Shown here: in pieces, positions 1 through 8,477 of the stretch
How the letters are laid out: each line of letters opens with the position of its first letter
Position numbering within the stretch: the first letter of the stretch is position 1
NCBI GenBank assembly: GCA_002335385.1
Contig: DCVK01000037.1
Location: forward strand, 6,658-70,657
DNA: 64,000 nt
Direction of reading: 5' to 3'
From: Candidatus Aminicenantes bacterium UBA2190
GTDB lineage: Bacteria > Acidobacteriota > Aminicenantia > UBA2199
Program-made: the position numbers and the translations under genes
Notes under the pieces: model-generated
What the model was told of the DNA's origin: nothing
The model's database searches: none
The model's input: the letters and a program-made list of their open reading frames with translations, nothing else

Positions 1-339
1 TTCACGCTGACCTTCCGGGCGACCGGCCCGGGCAGCGCCGTGCTGGTCATGGAGGTCCCCTACCGGGTGACCAACCTGATCCAGGATGACGCGAGCGGCG
101 CCTACAGGACCCAGCTCAAGCTGGCGGTGAGCGTCAGTGATGGTGAGGGGAAAAAAGTCCTGGAGCAGGAAGAAACGCGCCCGCTATCCGTCTCACCGGA
201 CATGCTGGCCGATTTGGGCAAGGACCTGGTGCTGGAATTCGCCATCGAGCTTCCCGCCGGCGGCTATACCGCCCTGGTGGTCCTGGAGAACAGCGCCGAT
301 GGCAGCCAGGCCCGCAGAGAGATCCAGTTCAAACTGTAG
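1..339 (+). CDS. C-terminal end of a GWxTD-like secreted protein (5' truncated by window)
   Basis: The frame is open from base 1, so the gene begins upstream of the window; the GTG at 40 is internal. The visible 112 residues form a beta-rich domain ending in REIQFKL. The order of elements (VEVPY-like strand, YRTQLKL strand, long acidic linker, PAGGYTALVVLEN strand) parallels the domain that follows the GWxTD motif in the minus-strand protein at 9799-11853, which has YYTTLELSG and PGSWRLTVFLKN at matching places. I therefore infer the tail of a GWxTD protein; the motif itself is not visible. An 18-nt gap separates it from the next gene, so the two are probably cotranscribed. Function is unknown; such proteins are exported and common in Acidobacteriota and Bacteroidota. 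Confidence 0.55.
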   Translation, partial: FTLTFRATGPGSAVLVMEVPYRVTNLIQDDASGAYRTQLKLAVSVSDGEGKKVLEQEETRPLSVSPDMLADLGKDLVLEFAIELPAGGYTALVVLENSADGSQARREIQFKL

Positions 340-357
340 ATCACAAGGAGAAATAAA

Positions 358-1365
358 ATGAACATCAAGAAATTCTTCGTCCCGGCGCTGGCCATCCTGA
401 TCTTCGCCGCCCTGCCGCTGGCCGCCCAGCAGCCGTTCTTCATCCCCTCCCAGGTCACTGCCGTGATGGACGCCGGCCTGGCGCAGAAGCAGGCGCGCGC
501 CGACATTCCCATGAGCTACCTGAACACCCTCTACCTGCCCGCGCAGCAGGGCCAGGTCTACCCGGTCTTCCTGTTCCAGCTGAAGAACGCCGACCTCGGC
601 TTCGCCGCCGCGACGGACAATCCCGCCCTGCTCAAGGCCGAGCATCTCGTGTTCACCCGCGTCTACCGCCTGGGCGCCGGCGCCGCGCCCGCCATCGTCA
701 AGGAGCGCAACGCCCGCCTCAGCCTGGAGGAGGCGCAGGCGACGTTCCAGCCCGAAGCCCTGAACTATTATTCCATCGCCGGCGACATCTTTCCGGCCGG
801 CGACTACCTGCTGGTCCTGGCCCTGGCCACTCCCGACTACGCCAGGATCGCCACCGCCTACGTCGACTTCACCCTCCCCGATCTGACGCAACTGAAGGAC
901 AAGCTGGTCACCACGCCGGTCTTCTCCGTCATCGACCTGCAGATGCTGCCCACGGCCGAGACCAAGATGATCGTCCACAAGAACTCCTTCGTCTACAACA
1001 CCCTGCTGCTCTCCCCCAAGGTGGTCAACGAGTTCAAGGCCAGCGAGAACCTCGACCTGTTCTATTTCATCATGGGCGGGACCGCCGACCCGGCCACCAA
1101 CGCCCTCGACCTGCAGATCACCTACAAGTTCAAGAAGGAAGGCCAGGAGGTCAACAAGCTGACGCCGCAGGCCGTTACCAGCCAGATCATCAGCCAACCC
1201 ATCGACTTCACCTTCACCGAGATCACCAGGGACGCCAAGGGCAAGGAGACCGAACGCCAGCAGAAATTGCTCGAGCCCGGCGAATACGTCCTGGAGATCG
1301 AGATGCTGGACAAGGTCTCCAAAGCCAAGGGACTGCAGGAATTCAAGTTCAAGATCGTTCAGTAA
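358..1365 (+). CDS. secreted protein of unknown function, GWxTD-operon companion
   Basis: 335 residues with a clear Sec signal peptide (residues 1-23, hydrophobic AILIFAALPLAAQ core, cleavage after AAQ). An AAGGAG Shine-Dalgarno sits 7 nt before the ATG and fixes the start. The mature protein is predicted soluble and beta-rich with no cysteine cluster or transmembrane helix. Its last third (about 215-335: a LDLQITYKF strand, a long linker, then PGEYVLEIEM and EFKFKIV) resembles the Ig-like tail seen after GWxTD domains, so it may be a paralogue that lost the N-terminal GWxTD part. It is the last gene of its operon: a hairpin and a U-tract terminator follow. I do not recognise a catalytic motif, and periplasmic or surface location is inference from the signal peptide. 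Confidence 0.75.
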   Translation: MNIKKFFVPALAILIFAALPLAAQQPFFIPSQVTAVMDAGLAQKQARADIPMSYLNTLYLPAQQGQVYPVFLFQLKNADLGFAAATDNPALLKAEHLVFTRVYRLGAGAAPAIVKERNARLSLEEAQATFQPEALNYYSIAGDIFPAGDYLLVLALATPDYARIATAYVDFTLPDLTQLKDKLVTTPVFSVIDLQMLPTAETKMIVHKNSFVYNTLLLSPKVVNEFKASENLDLFYFIMGGTADPATNALDLQITYKFKKEGQEVNKLTPQAVTSQIISQPIDFTFTEITRDAKGKETERQQKLLEPGEYVLEIEMLDKVSKAKGLQEFKFKIVQ

Positions 1366-1479
1366 TCTTTCTCCCCATGCCGGCCGGCTGGCTGCCAGCG
1401 GCCTATTCAAGCGGGGCGAACGGCCTCCCGGTCCGAAGGGACCGGGACGTCGGGATTCGCAGATCCCTCCAGCCGTAAA

Positions 1480-1507
1480 GCCGGGCGGTGCGGCCGGCAT
1501 TTTTTTA
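1480..1507 (+). terminator. Rho-independent terminator after the 358-1365 operon
   Basis: A GCCGG/CCGGC stem, extended by GC pairs around a GGT loop with a two-base bulge, runs straight into seven T residues. It lies 115 nt after the stop codon and closes the first operon before the receptor promoter. Confidence 0.6.
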
Positions 1508-1545
1508 TCCTTCGTGCAGAGGATCCGCCGGTTACATTCTGTTTT

Positions 1546-1571
1546 TTGAATTACTATTCAATTTTTTGAAT
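1546..1571. promoter_or_regulatory. overlapping palindromes, candidate enhancer site for a sigma-54 activator
   Basis: TTGAAT-TACT-ATTCAA (1546-1561) shares its right arm with ATTCAA-TTTT-TTGAAT (1556-1571), giving three alternating half-sites. The block is 136-161 nt upstream of the -24 element at 1707, a usual distance for bacterial enhancer-binding protein sites. ATTCA/TGAAT half-sites also occur at comparable distances before the receptors at 12324 and 20692. Its role is inferred. Confidence 0.45.
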
Positions 1572-1706
1572 ATTCGCGGCAACAAGAAACCGGCGGCCGC
1601 CGGGCAGCCGGCGCCGGCCGCGGACTCCTGCGGCAAAAGCCCTTACAATCAAGCATTTCCAGATCCATTTCCCCGGTTTTTCTTTCTCTCCGTCTCGGCT
1701 CAAAAA

Positions 1707-1722
1707 TGGCACGGTTCTTGCT
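1707..1722 (+). promoter_or_regulatory. sigma-54 (-24/-12) promoter of receptor 1767-4793
   Basis: TGGCACGGTTCTTGCT matches every specified base of the sigma-54 consensus TGGCAYRNNNNTTGCW. The ATG lies 45 nt beyond the end of the element, after a leader with the AAAGGAGGACAAACA ribosome-binding segment shared with two paralogues. Two further perfect matches stand at the same distance before the receptors at 12324 and 20692. Confidence 0.9.
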
Positions 1723-1766
1723 TATTCTTTACTGTTTTGTCTAAAATCTAAAAGGAGGACAAACAG

Positions 1767-4700
1767 ATGAATTACAGCAAACGGTTCGTCGTGCTGGCTG
1801 TCAGCCTGCTCCTGTGCGCAGGCATGTTGACCGCCCAGCAAACCAACGCCAAGATCTTCGGCGTGGTCCAGCTCGAAGACGGCTCGCTGGTCCCCGGCGT
1901 CAACGTCGAGGCCACCAGCCCCAAGCTCGTCGGCAAGCAGACCACGGTCACCGATGAGAACGGCTCCTTCAGGCTGCTCAACCTGGCACCCGGCACCTAC
2001 AAGCTGGTGTTCACCCTGCAGGGCTTCCAGACCGTCGTTCGCGAGAACGTCCAGGTCGGCCTGGAACAGTCCCTGAACCTGAAGGTCGCCATGAAGCTCG
2101 GCAACATCGAGGAAATGGTGACCATCACCGGCCAGGTGGCCCAGATCGACGTCAAGAGCACCACCAAGGGCATGACCCTGACCAAGGAGGTCTTCCAGAC
2201 CCTGCCCAAGGGGCGCAACTTCGACTCGCTGATCACCGCCATCCCCGGCGTCTCCAGCGAACCCATGCTCGGCGGCACGTCGGTCGACGGCGCCACGGGC
2301 CTGGAGAACATGTACTACATCGACGGCACTGACGTCACCAACATCGTCAACGGCTCCGCCGGCCAGTCGGCCTCCTTCGACTTCGTCGACGAGGTCCAGG
2401 TCAAGGCCTCGGGCTACCAGGCCGAGTTCGGCGGCTCGCTGGGCGGCGTCATCAACGTCGTCACCCGCTCCGGCGGCAACGAGTTCCACGGCGAGATCCT
2501 GGGCTTCTACAGCGGCGCCGCCCTGCGCGCCGACTACAGCGACCGCCTCGACTACGACCGCGATGACGACACCATCTCCAAGTACTACTCCTACAACGAC
2601 TACATCGGCGAGAATAACGACACCCGCCTCGAAGCCGGCTTCAACATCGGCGGCTACGTCATCAAGGACAAGCTGTGGTTCTTCGGCTCCTTCCTGCCCA
2701 TCTTCTACAGCAACACCCGCACCGTCGACTTCGGCGGCGAGGGCACGGTCATCAAGGACTACAAGCGCACCGAAAACTACCTGAACTTCTCGGCCAAGCT
2801 GACCGCCCAGCCCGTGCGCAACCTGCGCCTGACTGCCTCGCTGGTCAACAACCACTACAAGTACAAGGGCAACCTCGAATCCTCCTTCGGCAACCCCAAC
2901 GCCCCCGTCTCGCCCGACGATTACGGCATCACCTATCCCAACTTCTCGGCCAGCGCCTCGGCCGACCTGACCGTGGGCAACAACTTCATGCTCAGCGTCC
3001 GCGGCGGCTACTTCATGCGCGACGCCAAGGACCCGCTGATCCGCCCCTCCGACACCTACTACCGCTTCTCCACCGAGGCCCCGGGCGGCTACTTCAACAC
3101 CTCCAACGCCACCATCCCCGGCATCCCCGCCCAGTACGTCAAGCCCGCCGGCTTCCGCAGCGCCTCGGCCTATCCGTACGACCTGATGAAGAACCTCGAC
3201 GAGAAGATGAGCGTCAACGCCGACATGACCTACTTCATGAACCTCGCCGGCGAACACTCCTGGAAGGCCGGCCTGCAGTTCGTGCGCCAGGGCCAGGAAT
3301 ATGACGAATCAGTCAGCTTCCCGATCGTCTTCCTGGCCTGGAACCGCAGCTACCAGGCATACGGCACCGACTACGGCCGCGGCACCTACGGCTACTACTC
3401 CATCCGCGGCGCCGCCGACGCGGGTCCCTTCGGCGACTTCTACAAGGCCTACGCCAACCGCTGGGCCCTGTACCTGCAGGACTCCTGGACCATCGGCAAC
3501 CGCGTGACCATCAACCTCGGCGTGCGCACCGAGGCCGAGTACATCCCCTCCTACAGCGACAACCCCGACTTCAAGGACGCCAAGCCCATCGAGTGGGGCT
3601 TCGGCGACAAGCTCGCCCCGCGCTTCGGCTTCGTCTGGGACGTCAACGGCGACTCCTCGCTGAAGGTCTTCGGCTCGGCCGGCATGTTCTATGACGTCAT
3701 GAAGCTCGCCATGGCCGCCGGCTCCTACGGCGGATTCAAGTGGAAGAGCGCCATTTATCCTCTCAACACCTACGAATGGGACAAGATCGGCAAGGAAGGC
3801 TGGAACTACGGCGCGCCTCTGGCCGTCTTCGACTTCCGCATCCCCTCCTTCGACACCACCGACCCCGACATGAAGGCCATGAGCCAGCTCGAGCTCTCGG
3901 CCGGCGTGGAAAAGAGACTGCGTGACGACCTGGCCTTCACCGCCCGCATCGTCAACAAGAACCTGCTGTGGGCCATCGAGGACATCGGCGTCGTCACCGC
4001 GCACGGCGAGTCCTACTTCACCACCAACCCCGGCGGCGACTTCATCAAGCAGCGCTGGATCGAAGCCAAGGAACTCGGCCTGATCCCGCAGGGCGCTCCC
4101 GACATCCCGAAAGCCAAGCGCCTGTACTACGCCCTCAACCTCTCGCTGGACAAGCGCTTCTCCAACAACTGGATGGGCGGCATCTCCTACACCTGGAGCC
4201 GCCTGACCGGCAACTACTCCGGCCTGGCTTCGGGCGACGAGTACGGCCGCACCGACCCCAACGTCGAGCGCTACTTCGACCTGTGGTACCTGGCGTTCGA
4301 CAAGCAGCTGAACAAGATCGACGGCGTCATGCCCGGCGACCGCCCCCACTACTTCAAGCTCTACGGCTCCTACACCTTCCCCATGGGCCTGACCGTCGGC
4401 ACCGTCCTCAACGCCATGAGCGGCACCCCGGTCTCGACCGAGTACTCCATGGACGCCCAGGGCTACCTGCCCTTCAACCGCGGCGACCTCGGCCGCACCC
4501 CCTTCTTCTGGTTCGCCAACGCCTACGCCGAATACAACCTGAAACTGGGCAAGAACAACCTCAACATCTCGCTGAACCTCGACAACATCTTCAACACGCG
4601 CACCGCCCAGCGCATCTATCAGATCTACAACTACGGCGGCACCGCCCCCTCCTACGAGGAAATGGTCAGCAAGACCTGGGAGATCGAGGACATCGAACTG

Positions 4701-4793
4701 GATCCCCACTTCAAGAAGGAAATGTGGTTCTACGGCGACGGACTGCGCGGCACTCCGCTGTCCGCCCGTTTGGGCCTCAAGTTCAGCTTCTAA
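1767..4793 (+). CDS. Oar-like TonB-dependent receptor with carboxypeptidase-regulatory domain
   Basis: 1008 residues, an outer-membrane active transporter or adhesin type whose substrate cannot be read from sequence. Order: signal peptide (1-24, ending LTAQQ), carboxypeptidase-regulatory beta-sandwich (about 28-110: GVVQLEDGSLVPGVNV, FRLLNLAPGTYKL), plug domain (about 130-245, with DGTDVTN, YQAEFGGSLGG and VVTRSGGNEFHGE), then a long 22-strand-type barrel ending in Phe (LKFSF), the usual BAM signature. An AAGGAGG ribosome site 8 nt upstream supports the start. It is monocistronic between a sigma-54 promoter and a strong terminator. I see no obvious TonB box. It is closely related to the receptors at 12324 and 20692, and its barrel resembles the latter most. 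Confidence 0.93.
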   Translation: MNYSKRFVVLAVSLLLCAGMLTAQQTNAKIFGVVQLEDGSLVPGVNVEATSPKLVGKQTTVTDENGSFRLLNLAPGTYKLVFTLQGFQTVVRENVQVGLEQSLNLKVAMKLGNIEEMVTITGQVAQIDVKSTTKGMTLTKEVFQTLPKGRNFDSLITAIPGVSSEPMLGGTSVDGATGLENMYYIDGTDVTNIVNGSAGQSASFDFVDEVQVKASGYQAEFGGSLGGVINVVTRSGGNEFHGEILGFYSGAALRADYSDRLDYDRDDDTISKYYSYNDYIGENNDTRLEAGFNIGGYVIKDKLWFFGSFLPIFYSNTRTVDFGGEGTVIKDYKRTENYLNFSAKLTAQPVRNLRLTASLVNNHYKYKGNLESSFGNPNAPVSPDDYGITYPNFSASASADLTVGNNFMLSVRGGYFMRDAKDPLIRPSDTYYRFSTEAPGGYFNTSNATIPGIPAQYVKPAGFRSASAYPYDLMKNLDEKMSVNADMTYFMNLAGEHSWKAGLQFVRQGQEYDESVSFPIVFLAWNRSYQAYGTDYGRGTYGYYSIRGAADAGPFGDFYKAYANRWALYLQDSWTIGNRVTINLGVRTEAEYIPSYSDNPDFKDAKPIEWGFGDKLAPRFGFVWDVNGDSSLKVFGSAGMFYDVMKLAMAAGSYGGFKWKSAIYPLNTYEWDKIGKEGWNYGAPLAVFDFRIPSFDTTDPDMKAMSQLELSAGVEKRLRDDLAFTARIVNKNLLWAIEDIGVVTAHGESYFTTNPGGDFIKQRWIEAKELGLIPQGAPDIPKAKRLYYALNLSLDKRFSNNWMGGISYTWSRLTGNYSGLASGDEYGRTDPNVERYFDLWYLAFDKQLNKIDGVMPGDRPHYFKLYGSYTFPMGLTVGTVLNAMSGTPVSTEYSMDAQGYLPFNRGDLGRTPFFWFANAYAEYNLKLGKNNLNISLNLDNIFNTRTAQRIYQIYNYGGTAPSYEEMVSKTWEIEDIELDPHFKKEMWFYGDGLRGTPLSARLGLKFSF

Positions 4794-4824
4794 AACGTCA
4801 GCTAATTCCTAGTTAGCGACTTTT

Positions 4825-4858
4825 GCCCCGCCCCCTCCGGGGGGCGGGGTTTTTTTTT
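4825..4858 (+). terminator. strong Rho-independent terminator of receptor 1767-4793
   Basis: Stem GCCCCGCCCCC with loop TCC pairs with GGGGGGCGGGG and is followed by nine T residues. The 3' segment before it (AACGTCAGCTA, GCGACTTTTGCCC) recurs after the receptor at 20692-23745, so the 3' ends of these two genes are homologous. Confidence 0.93.
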
Positions 4859-4870
4859 GTAGTCGAATAC

Positions 4871-4936
4871 CGGACGAGATCGGTGTACGGTATACGGTCG
4901 ACGGTTTACGGTGAAGACAAAAGGCGAAAGTGAAGA
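4871..4936. repeat. left copy of the direct repeat flanking receptor 5244-8288
   Basis: Begins CGGACGAGATCGG, then runs in seven-base steps (CGGTGTA, CGGTATA, CGGTCGA, CGGTTTA, CGGTGAA) and ends in AAAGGCGAAAGTGAAG. The same order recurs in direct orientation at 8291-8363, immediately after the stop codon of the 5244 receptor. Confidence 0.7.
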
Positions 4937-4940
4937 CGAG

Positions 4941-5007
4941 GTTCCACGTTCCATGTTCCATGTTCCATGTTCGATGTTCGATGTTCGATGTTCGACGTTC
5001 GATGTTG
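4941..5007. repeat. heptamer tandem array GTTCCAY / GTTCGAY
   Basis: Nine uninterrupted seven-base units run from 4941 to 5003: four GTTCCAY, then five GTTCGAY, followed by a decayed GTTGAAA. Third-from-last and last positions vary, so it is not a simple microsatellite. No ribosome site or coding signal accompanies it. I recall similar arrays, often mistranslated as short proteins, in many environmental genomes. Confidence 0.85.
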
Positions 5008-5073
5008 AAAGAAAAGTGAACCATCCTCTTCAGAACGGCATGAGACTAGGAATGGATCGACGTCTTGCTCTTT

Positions 5074-5108
5074 CGAATCACGAATTACGAATCACGAATC
5101 ACGATATA
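5074..5108. repeat. second heptamer array, CGAATCA type
   Basis: CGAATCA, CGAATTA, CGAATCA, CGAATCA, CGATATA: five units with the same 7-base period as the neighbouring array but a different unit. A looser six-base periodic tract (ACCACT, ATCACT, TTCACT) follows at about 5127-5152. Confidence 0.7.
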
Positions 5109-5169
5109 GTTCGTGTATTGCCCGCTACTACCACTATCACTTTCACTTTTCATTCAGCGGCCAAGGCAA

Positions 5170-5185
5170 TGGCAGCAATTATGCT
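5170..5185 (+). promoter_or_regulatory. possible degraded sigma-54 promoter of receptor 5244-8288
   Basis: TGGCAGCAATTATGCT keeps the invariant GG-N10-GC spacing but differs from consensus at three other positions. It ends 59 nt before the ATG, against 44-45 nt for the three paralogues. The receptor keeps the AAAGGAGGAC ribosome site. Chance occurrence cannot be excluded. Confidence 0.35.
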
Positions 5186-5243
5186 TGAATATGGATGTCG
5201 GGATGTTTTTAGGCGAATTCTGTTATGAAAGGAGGACGGATTC

Positions 5244-8200
5244 ATGAAAGCGACAAGACGATTCTTCCTTACAGCCATTCTGTTGATGCTCATTTCCCTG
5301 CAGCTGGCCGCGCAGGCGACGACCGGCACAATTCTCGGGACGGTCACGACCGCGGATGGCATTCCACTCCCAGGGGTTCATGTCACCGCGACAAGCCCGA
5401 GGTTGATCGGCGACGCGACCGCGTTCACGGGCCTGGATGGCTCCTTTCGGTTTTCAGCCCTGCCCCCCGGCGTGTACGAGCTGAAATTCGCGCTGGACGG
5501 CTTCGCGAAAAAATTGGTTGGGAATCTTGCCCTGGCTATCGGGCAGGCCGCCCTTCTGAAGATCACGCTCGAGTTTCGTCCCTCCGACTTTCCATGGATC
5601 CCCGACGTTCTCCTCGACGTGAAGAACCCGGGCAACGGCCTGACGCTGGATCGGGAGACTTTTAGGTCGCTGCCCGGGGGGCGCCGCTTCGATTCGCTGG
5701 CATCGCTGGCGCCCGAATTCAGCGACGAACCGCTGCTGCCGGGCGGAACTTCGGTCAACGGCGCCTCGGGCCTGGAGAACAAGTATTACATCGACGGCAT
5801 CGACGTGACCGACATTCGCGACGGCGCCCTGGGCCAGGCCGTCGCTTTCGACTTCGTTGACTCGGTTCAGTACAAGTCCTCCGGCGTCCAGGCCTCATCC
5901 TTCGGCGCCCTGGGGGGCGTGATCAGCGTGGTCACCCGCTCGGGCGGCGAGAGGTTCCACGGCGAGATAGTCGGCTACTACAGCGGCGCCTTGCTGAGTG
6001 CGCACTCTGCGGACGTCCTGGCGCTCGATCCGGACGACAGAAGCCAGGCGACCTATCTGCCCTACGAGTATTTCCACGGCGACAACAACGATTCCCGCCT
6101 CGAAGCCGGCATCAGCCTCGGCGGCCCCATCTTCAAAAAAAAGCTCTGGTTCTTCGCCTCATTCCTGCCGGCCTTTTACGCCAACAGCCGCACCCTGGAT
6201 TATTACGGCAACTATTCCAGCGAGTGGCGGCGCACGGAAAGTGCGTTGAACTTCCTGCTGAAGCTCACATCCCGGCCCCTGCCCAACCTGCGCCTCAGCG
6301 CCAGCCTGGTCAACCTGTTTCACAAGTACAAGGGCGATCTGCCCAGCTTCCCCAGCGATGCCGACCCATATATATCCTATAATGAATACGGCCACAGCTA
6401 TCCCAACCTCTCGGCGGGCTTCAGCGCCGACTGGAGTTCTGGAAACAATTTCCAGGCCGGCGCCCGCGCCGTATTCTCCAGAAGCAACCAGAAAGACCCG
6501 CTCGTCGGCTCCGGCGCCACTCCATATTATTACTTCCGTACCGAGGCCCCCTCGGGATACTTCTACACCAGCCCATATGTGTTCCCTGATATCCCGCCGG
6601 AATATTTATTGGATCCAAACCAGAATTGTTGGGGACCGACCCGGCCTATCCTCTTTAGCATGAAGCGCAACATCGCCGAAAGGCTGAGTCTGGCCAGCGA
6701 TGTCTCCCTTTCTCTCCATCTCGCCGGCGAGCATCACATGAGAGCGGGATTTTCATGGACCCGGCGCGGCCAGGACGTCGACAACACCCTTGACGCCCCG
6801 ATCGTCTCCCTGGCCTGGGACCGCTCCCTCGGGGGTATGCCCTACGCCGGGCCCGGCCGCGGCAAGTACGGCTATTACGCCGTGCGCAACAACGAGTTGA
6901 CCGGTCCTTACGGGGATTTCTACAAGTCCTACGCAAACATGCTGGCGCTGTACGTCCAGGATTCCTGGACGCTGGCCAACCGCCTGACCCTGACCGCCGG
7001 TTTGCGCGCCGAGAGCGAAACCATCCCGTCTTACGCCACGGGAAATTTCAAGTACGAAGGATGGCGCCCGATCCGCTTCAACCTGGGCGACAAGCTCGCC
7101 CCGCGGCTGGGCCTGGTCTGGGACGTCCGCGGCGACTCGTCGCTCAAGGCCTTCGCCTCCTTTGGCGTGTTCCACGACGAGATGAAGCTGGCCATGGCCG
7201 CCAAGGCCTACGGCGGCTTCAAGTGGCAGAGCGCCTATTACACCCTGGACACCTATGAGTGGGACAAGATCGGCGTGAACGGGTACTATCCGGGGGAGCT
7301 GCTTCTTCCCGGCAAGACATTCAATTTTCGCGAGCCCGACATGGACGCCACCGATCCCGGCCTGAAGCCCATGACCCAGAATGAGTTCTCTCTGGGACTG
7401 GAGAAAGTGCTGGGCCGGAACATCGTCCTGTCAGCCCGCTTCGCCCGCAGGCACCTGGTCCAGGCCATCGAGGACATCGGCGTGTCGACCGCGATCGGCC
7501 AGTATTCCTACATCGCCAACCCGGGCGGCGCTTTCATCCGCGAGAAATTCGCCTGGGCCAGGGCGAACGGGCTGCTGCCGCAGGCCGTTCCCGACCCCCA
7601 GCCGGCGCGGCGCGATTACGACGGCCTGACCGTCGCGCTGGAGAAGCGCTTCTCAGGCAACTGGCTATGCGGTGCCGCCTACACTTTCAGCCGGCTGCGG
7701 GGCAACTACGGCGGCCTGGCCGGCGGCGACGGACTGGAAAACGGCCTGCCCTACAGGTCGGGCAGCTTCGACACCTGGCTCTCCTCGCGCACCCTCTCGC
7801 TGGCCGACGCCTCCGGCCCGCTCCCCGGCGATCGTCCCCACCGCTTCAAGGCCTACGGCTCCTATGCCTTCCCCTTCGGCCTGAACGCCGGGTTGGTCCT
7901 CCAGGCCATGAGCGGCATCCCTACCTCCACGTTATGGATCGTGGAAGACGCCAGGGGCGAGGCCCTGGCCTTCCTGCCCTACGGCCGCGGCGACCAGGGG
8001 CGCTCCCCTTTCCTGTTTCTGGCCAACTTGTACCTGGAATACGGGTTGAATCTCGGCCGCGGCCGCCTGAGCGTCAGCCTGAACGTGGAAAACCTGTTCA
8101 ACGCCGGGACCGCGCAGCGCCTCTACCCGTTCTACAACCGGTATGCCGTGGCCCTGTTCCAGGAAGAGCTGTTGGCGGGCACCTGGAACATAGACGCCCA

Positions 8201-8288
8201 CGACCCGGAACTGGACCCGCGCTTCCTCATGGCCGCCGACTTCCTGCCGCCGCTCGAAGCCAGGCTGGGGCTTAGATTCAGCTTCTAG
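5244..8288 (+). CDS. divergent Oar-like TonB-dependent receptor with carboxypeptidase-regulatory domain
   Basis: 1014 residues with the same order as the neighbouring receptors: signal peptide (1-23, LQLAAQ), carboxypeptidase-regulatory domain (about 26-105), plug (DGIDVTDI, VVTRSGGERFHGE) and barrel ending LRFSF. A GGAGG ribosome site 9 nt upstream supports the start. The plug linker is rewritten: where paralogues read GQVAQIDVKSTAKG, this protein has FPWIPDVLLDVKNPG. Codon use is visibly less uniform than in the other three receptors. It sits between direct heptamer-repeat copies, has only a degraded -24/-12 element and no obvious terminator. It may be a transposed or older copy that has left the shared regulon, though the frame is intact. 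Substrate is unknown. Confidence 0.92.
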   Translation: MKATRRFFLTAILLMLISLQLAAQATTGTILGTVTTADGIPLPGVHVTATSPRLIGDATAFTGLDGSFRFSALPPGVYELKFALDGFAKKLVGNLALAIGQAALLKITLEFRPSDFPWIPDVLLDVKNPGNGLTLDRETFRSLPGGRRFDSLASLAPEFSDEPLLPGGTSVNGASGLENKYYIDGIDVTDIRDGALGQAVAFDFVDSVQYKSSGVQASSFGALGGVISVVTRSGGERFHGEIVGYYSGALLSAHSADVLALDPDDRSQATYLPYEYFHGDNNDSRLEAGISLGGPIFKKKLWFFASFLPAFYANSRTLDYYGNYSSEWRRTESALNFLLKLTSRPLPNLRLSASLVNLFHKYKGDLPSFPSDADPYISYNEYGHSYPNLSAGFSADWSSGNNFQAGARAVFSRSNQKDPLVGSGATPYYYFRTEAPSGYFYTSPYVFPDIPPEYLLDPNQNCWGPTRPILFSMKRNIAERLSLASDVSLSLHLAGEHHMRAGFSWTRRGQDVDNTLDAPIVSLAWDRSLGGMPYAGPGRGKYGYYAVRNNELTGPYGDFYKSYANMLALYVQDSWTLANRLTLTAGLRAESETIPSYATGNFKYEGWRPIRFNLGDKLAPRLGLVWDVRGDSSLKAFASFGVFHDEMKLAMAAKAYGGFKWQSAYYTLDTYEWDKIGVNGYYPGELLLPGKTFNFREPDMDATDPGLKPMTQNEFSLGLEKVLGRNIVLSARFARRHLVQAIEDIGVSTAIGQYSYIANPGGAFIREKFAWARANGLLPQAVPDPQPARRDYDGLTVALEKRFSGNWLCGAAYTFSRLRGNYGGLAGGDGLENGLPYRSGSFDTWLSSRTLSLADASGPLPGDRPHRFKAYGSYAFPFGLNAGLVLQAMSGIPTSTLWIVEDARGEALAFLPYGRGDQGRSPFLFLANLYLEYGLNLGRGRLSVSLNVENLFNAGTAQRLYPFYNRYAVALFQEELLAGTWNIDAHDPELDPRFLMAADFLPPLEARLGLRFSF

Positions 8289-8290
8289 AG

Positions 8291-8363
8291 CGGACTAGCA
8301 GAGATTGGTGTACGGTTGACGGTATACGGTTAACGGGAAAAAAGGCAAAAGTCAAAAGTGAAG
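8291..8363. repeat. right copy of the direct repeat flanking receptor 5244-8288
   Basis: Starts CGGACTAGCAGAGATTGG two bases after the receptor stop, continues in seven-base steps (TGTACGG, TTGACGG, TATACGG, TTAACGG) and ends AAAGGCAAAAGTCAAAAGTG, matching 4871-4936 in order and orientation with a short inserted triplet. Confidence 0.7.
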
Positions 8364-8424
8364 AACCAGCAGTTGACGTAGGACACAGGACATAAGGCGG
8401 AAGAAAGGTACTAATCGGACTAAA

Positions 8425-8459
8425 ATTCCAAATCCCAAGCACCAAATCACAAACAAATT
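8425..8459. repeat. 7-base periodic CAA tract
   Basis: ATTCCAA, ATCCCAA, GCACCAA, ATCACAA, then ACAAATT: a third heptamer family, anchored by CAA every seven bases. Confidence 0.55.
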
Positions 8460-8477
8460 CCGATTAAAACAGATCAA

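Larger units (their letters stand above)
1366..1706. other. intergenic region with hairpin, terminator and upstream palindromes
   Basis: No credible gene. From left to right it holds a perfect 9-bp hairpin with GAAG loop (1426-1447), a GC-rich stem with U-tract (1480-1507), an AT-rich block with two interlocking TTGAAT/ATTCAA palindromes (1546-1571), and then the sigma-54 promoter of the receptor gene. Confidence 0.7.

Noticed and set aside
1722..3257. 511-codon minus-strand open frame inside the receptor
   Set aside because: Shadow of the 1767-4793 gene; no start signal or homologous motif.
4941..5108. CRISPR array
   Set aside because: Units are 7 bases without spacers and there are no cas genes.
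4809..5228. short frames read from the heptamer arrays
   Set aside because: The peptides merely translate the repeat; no ribosome site and no coding bias.
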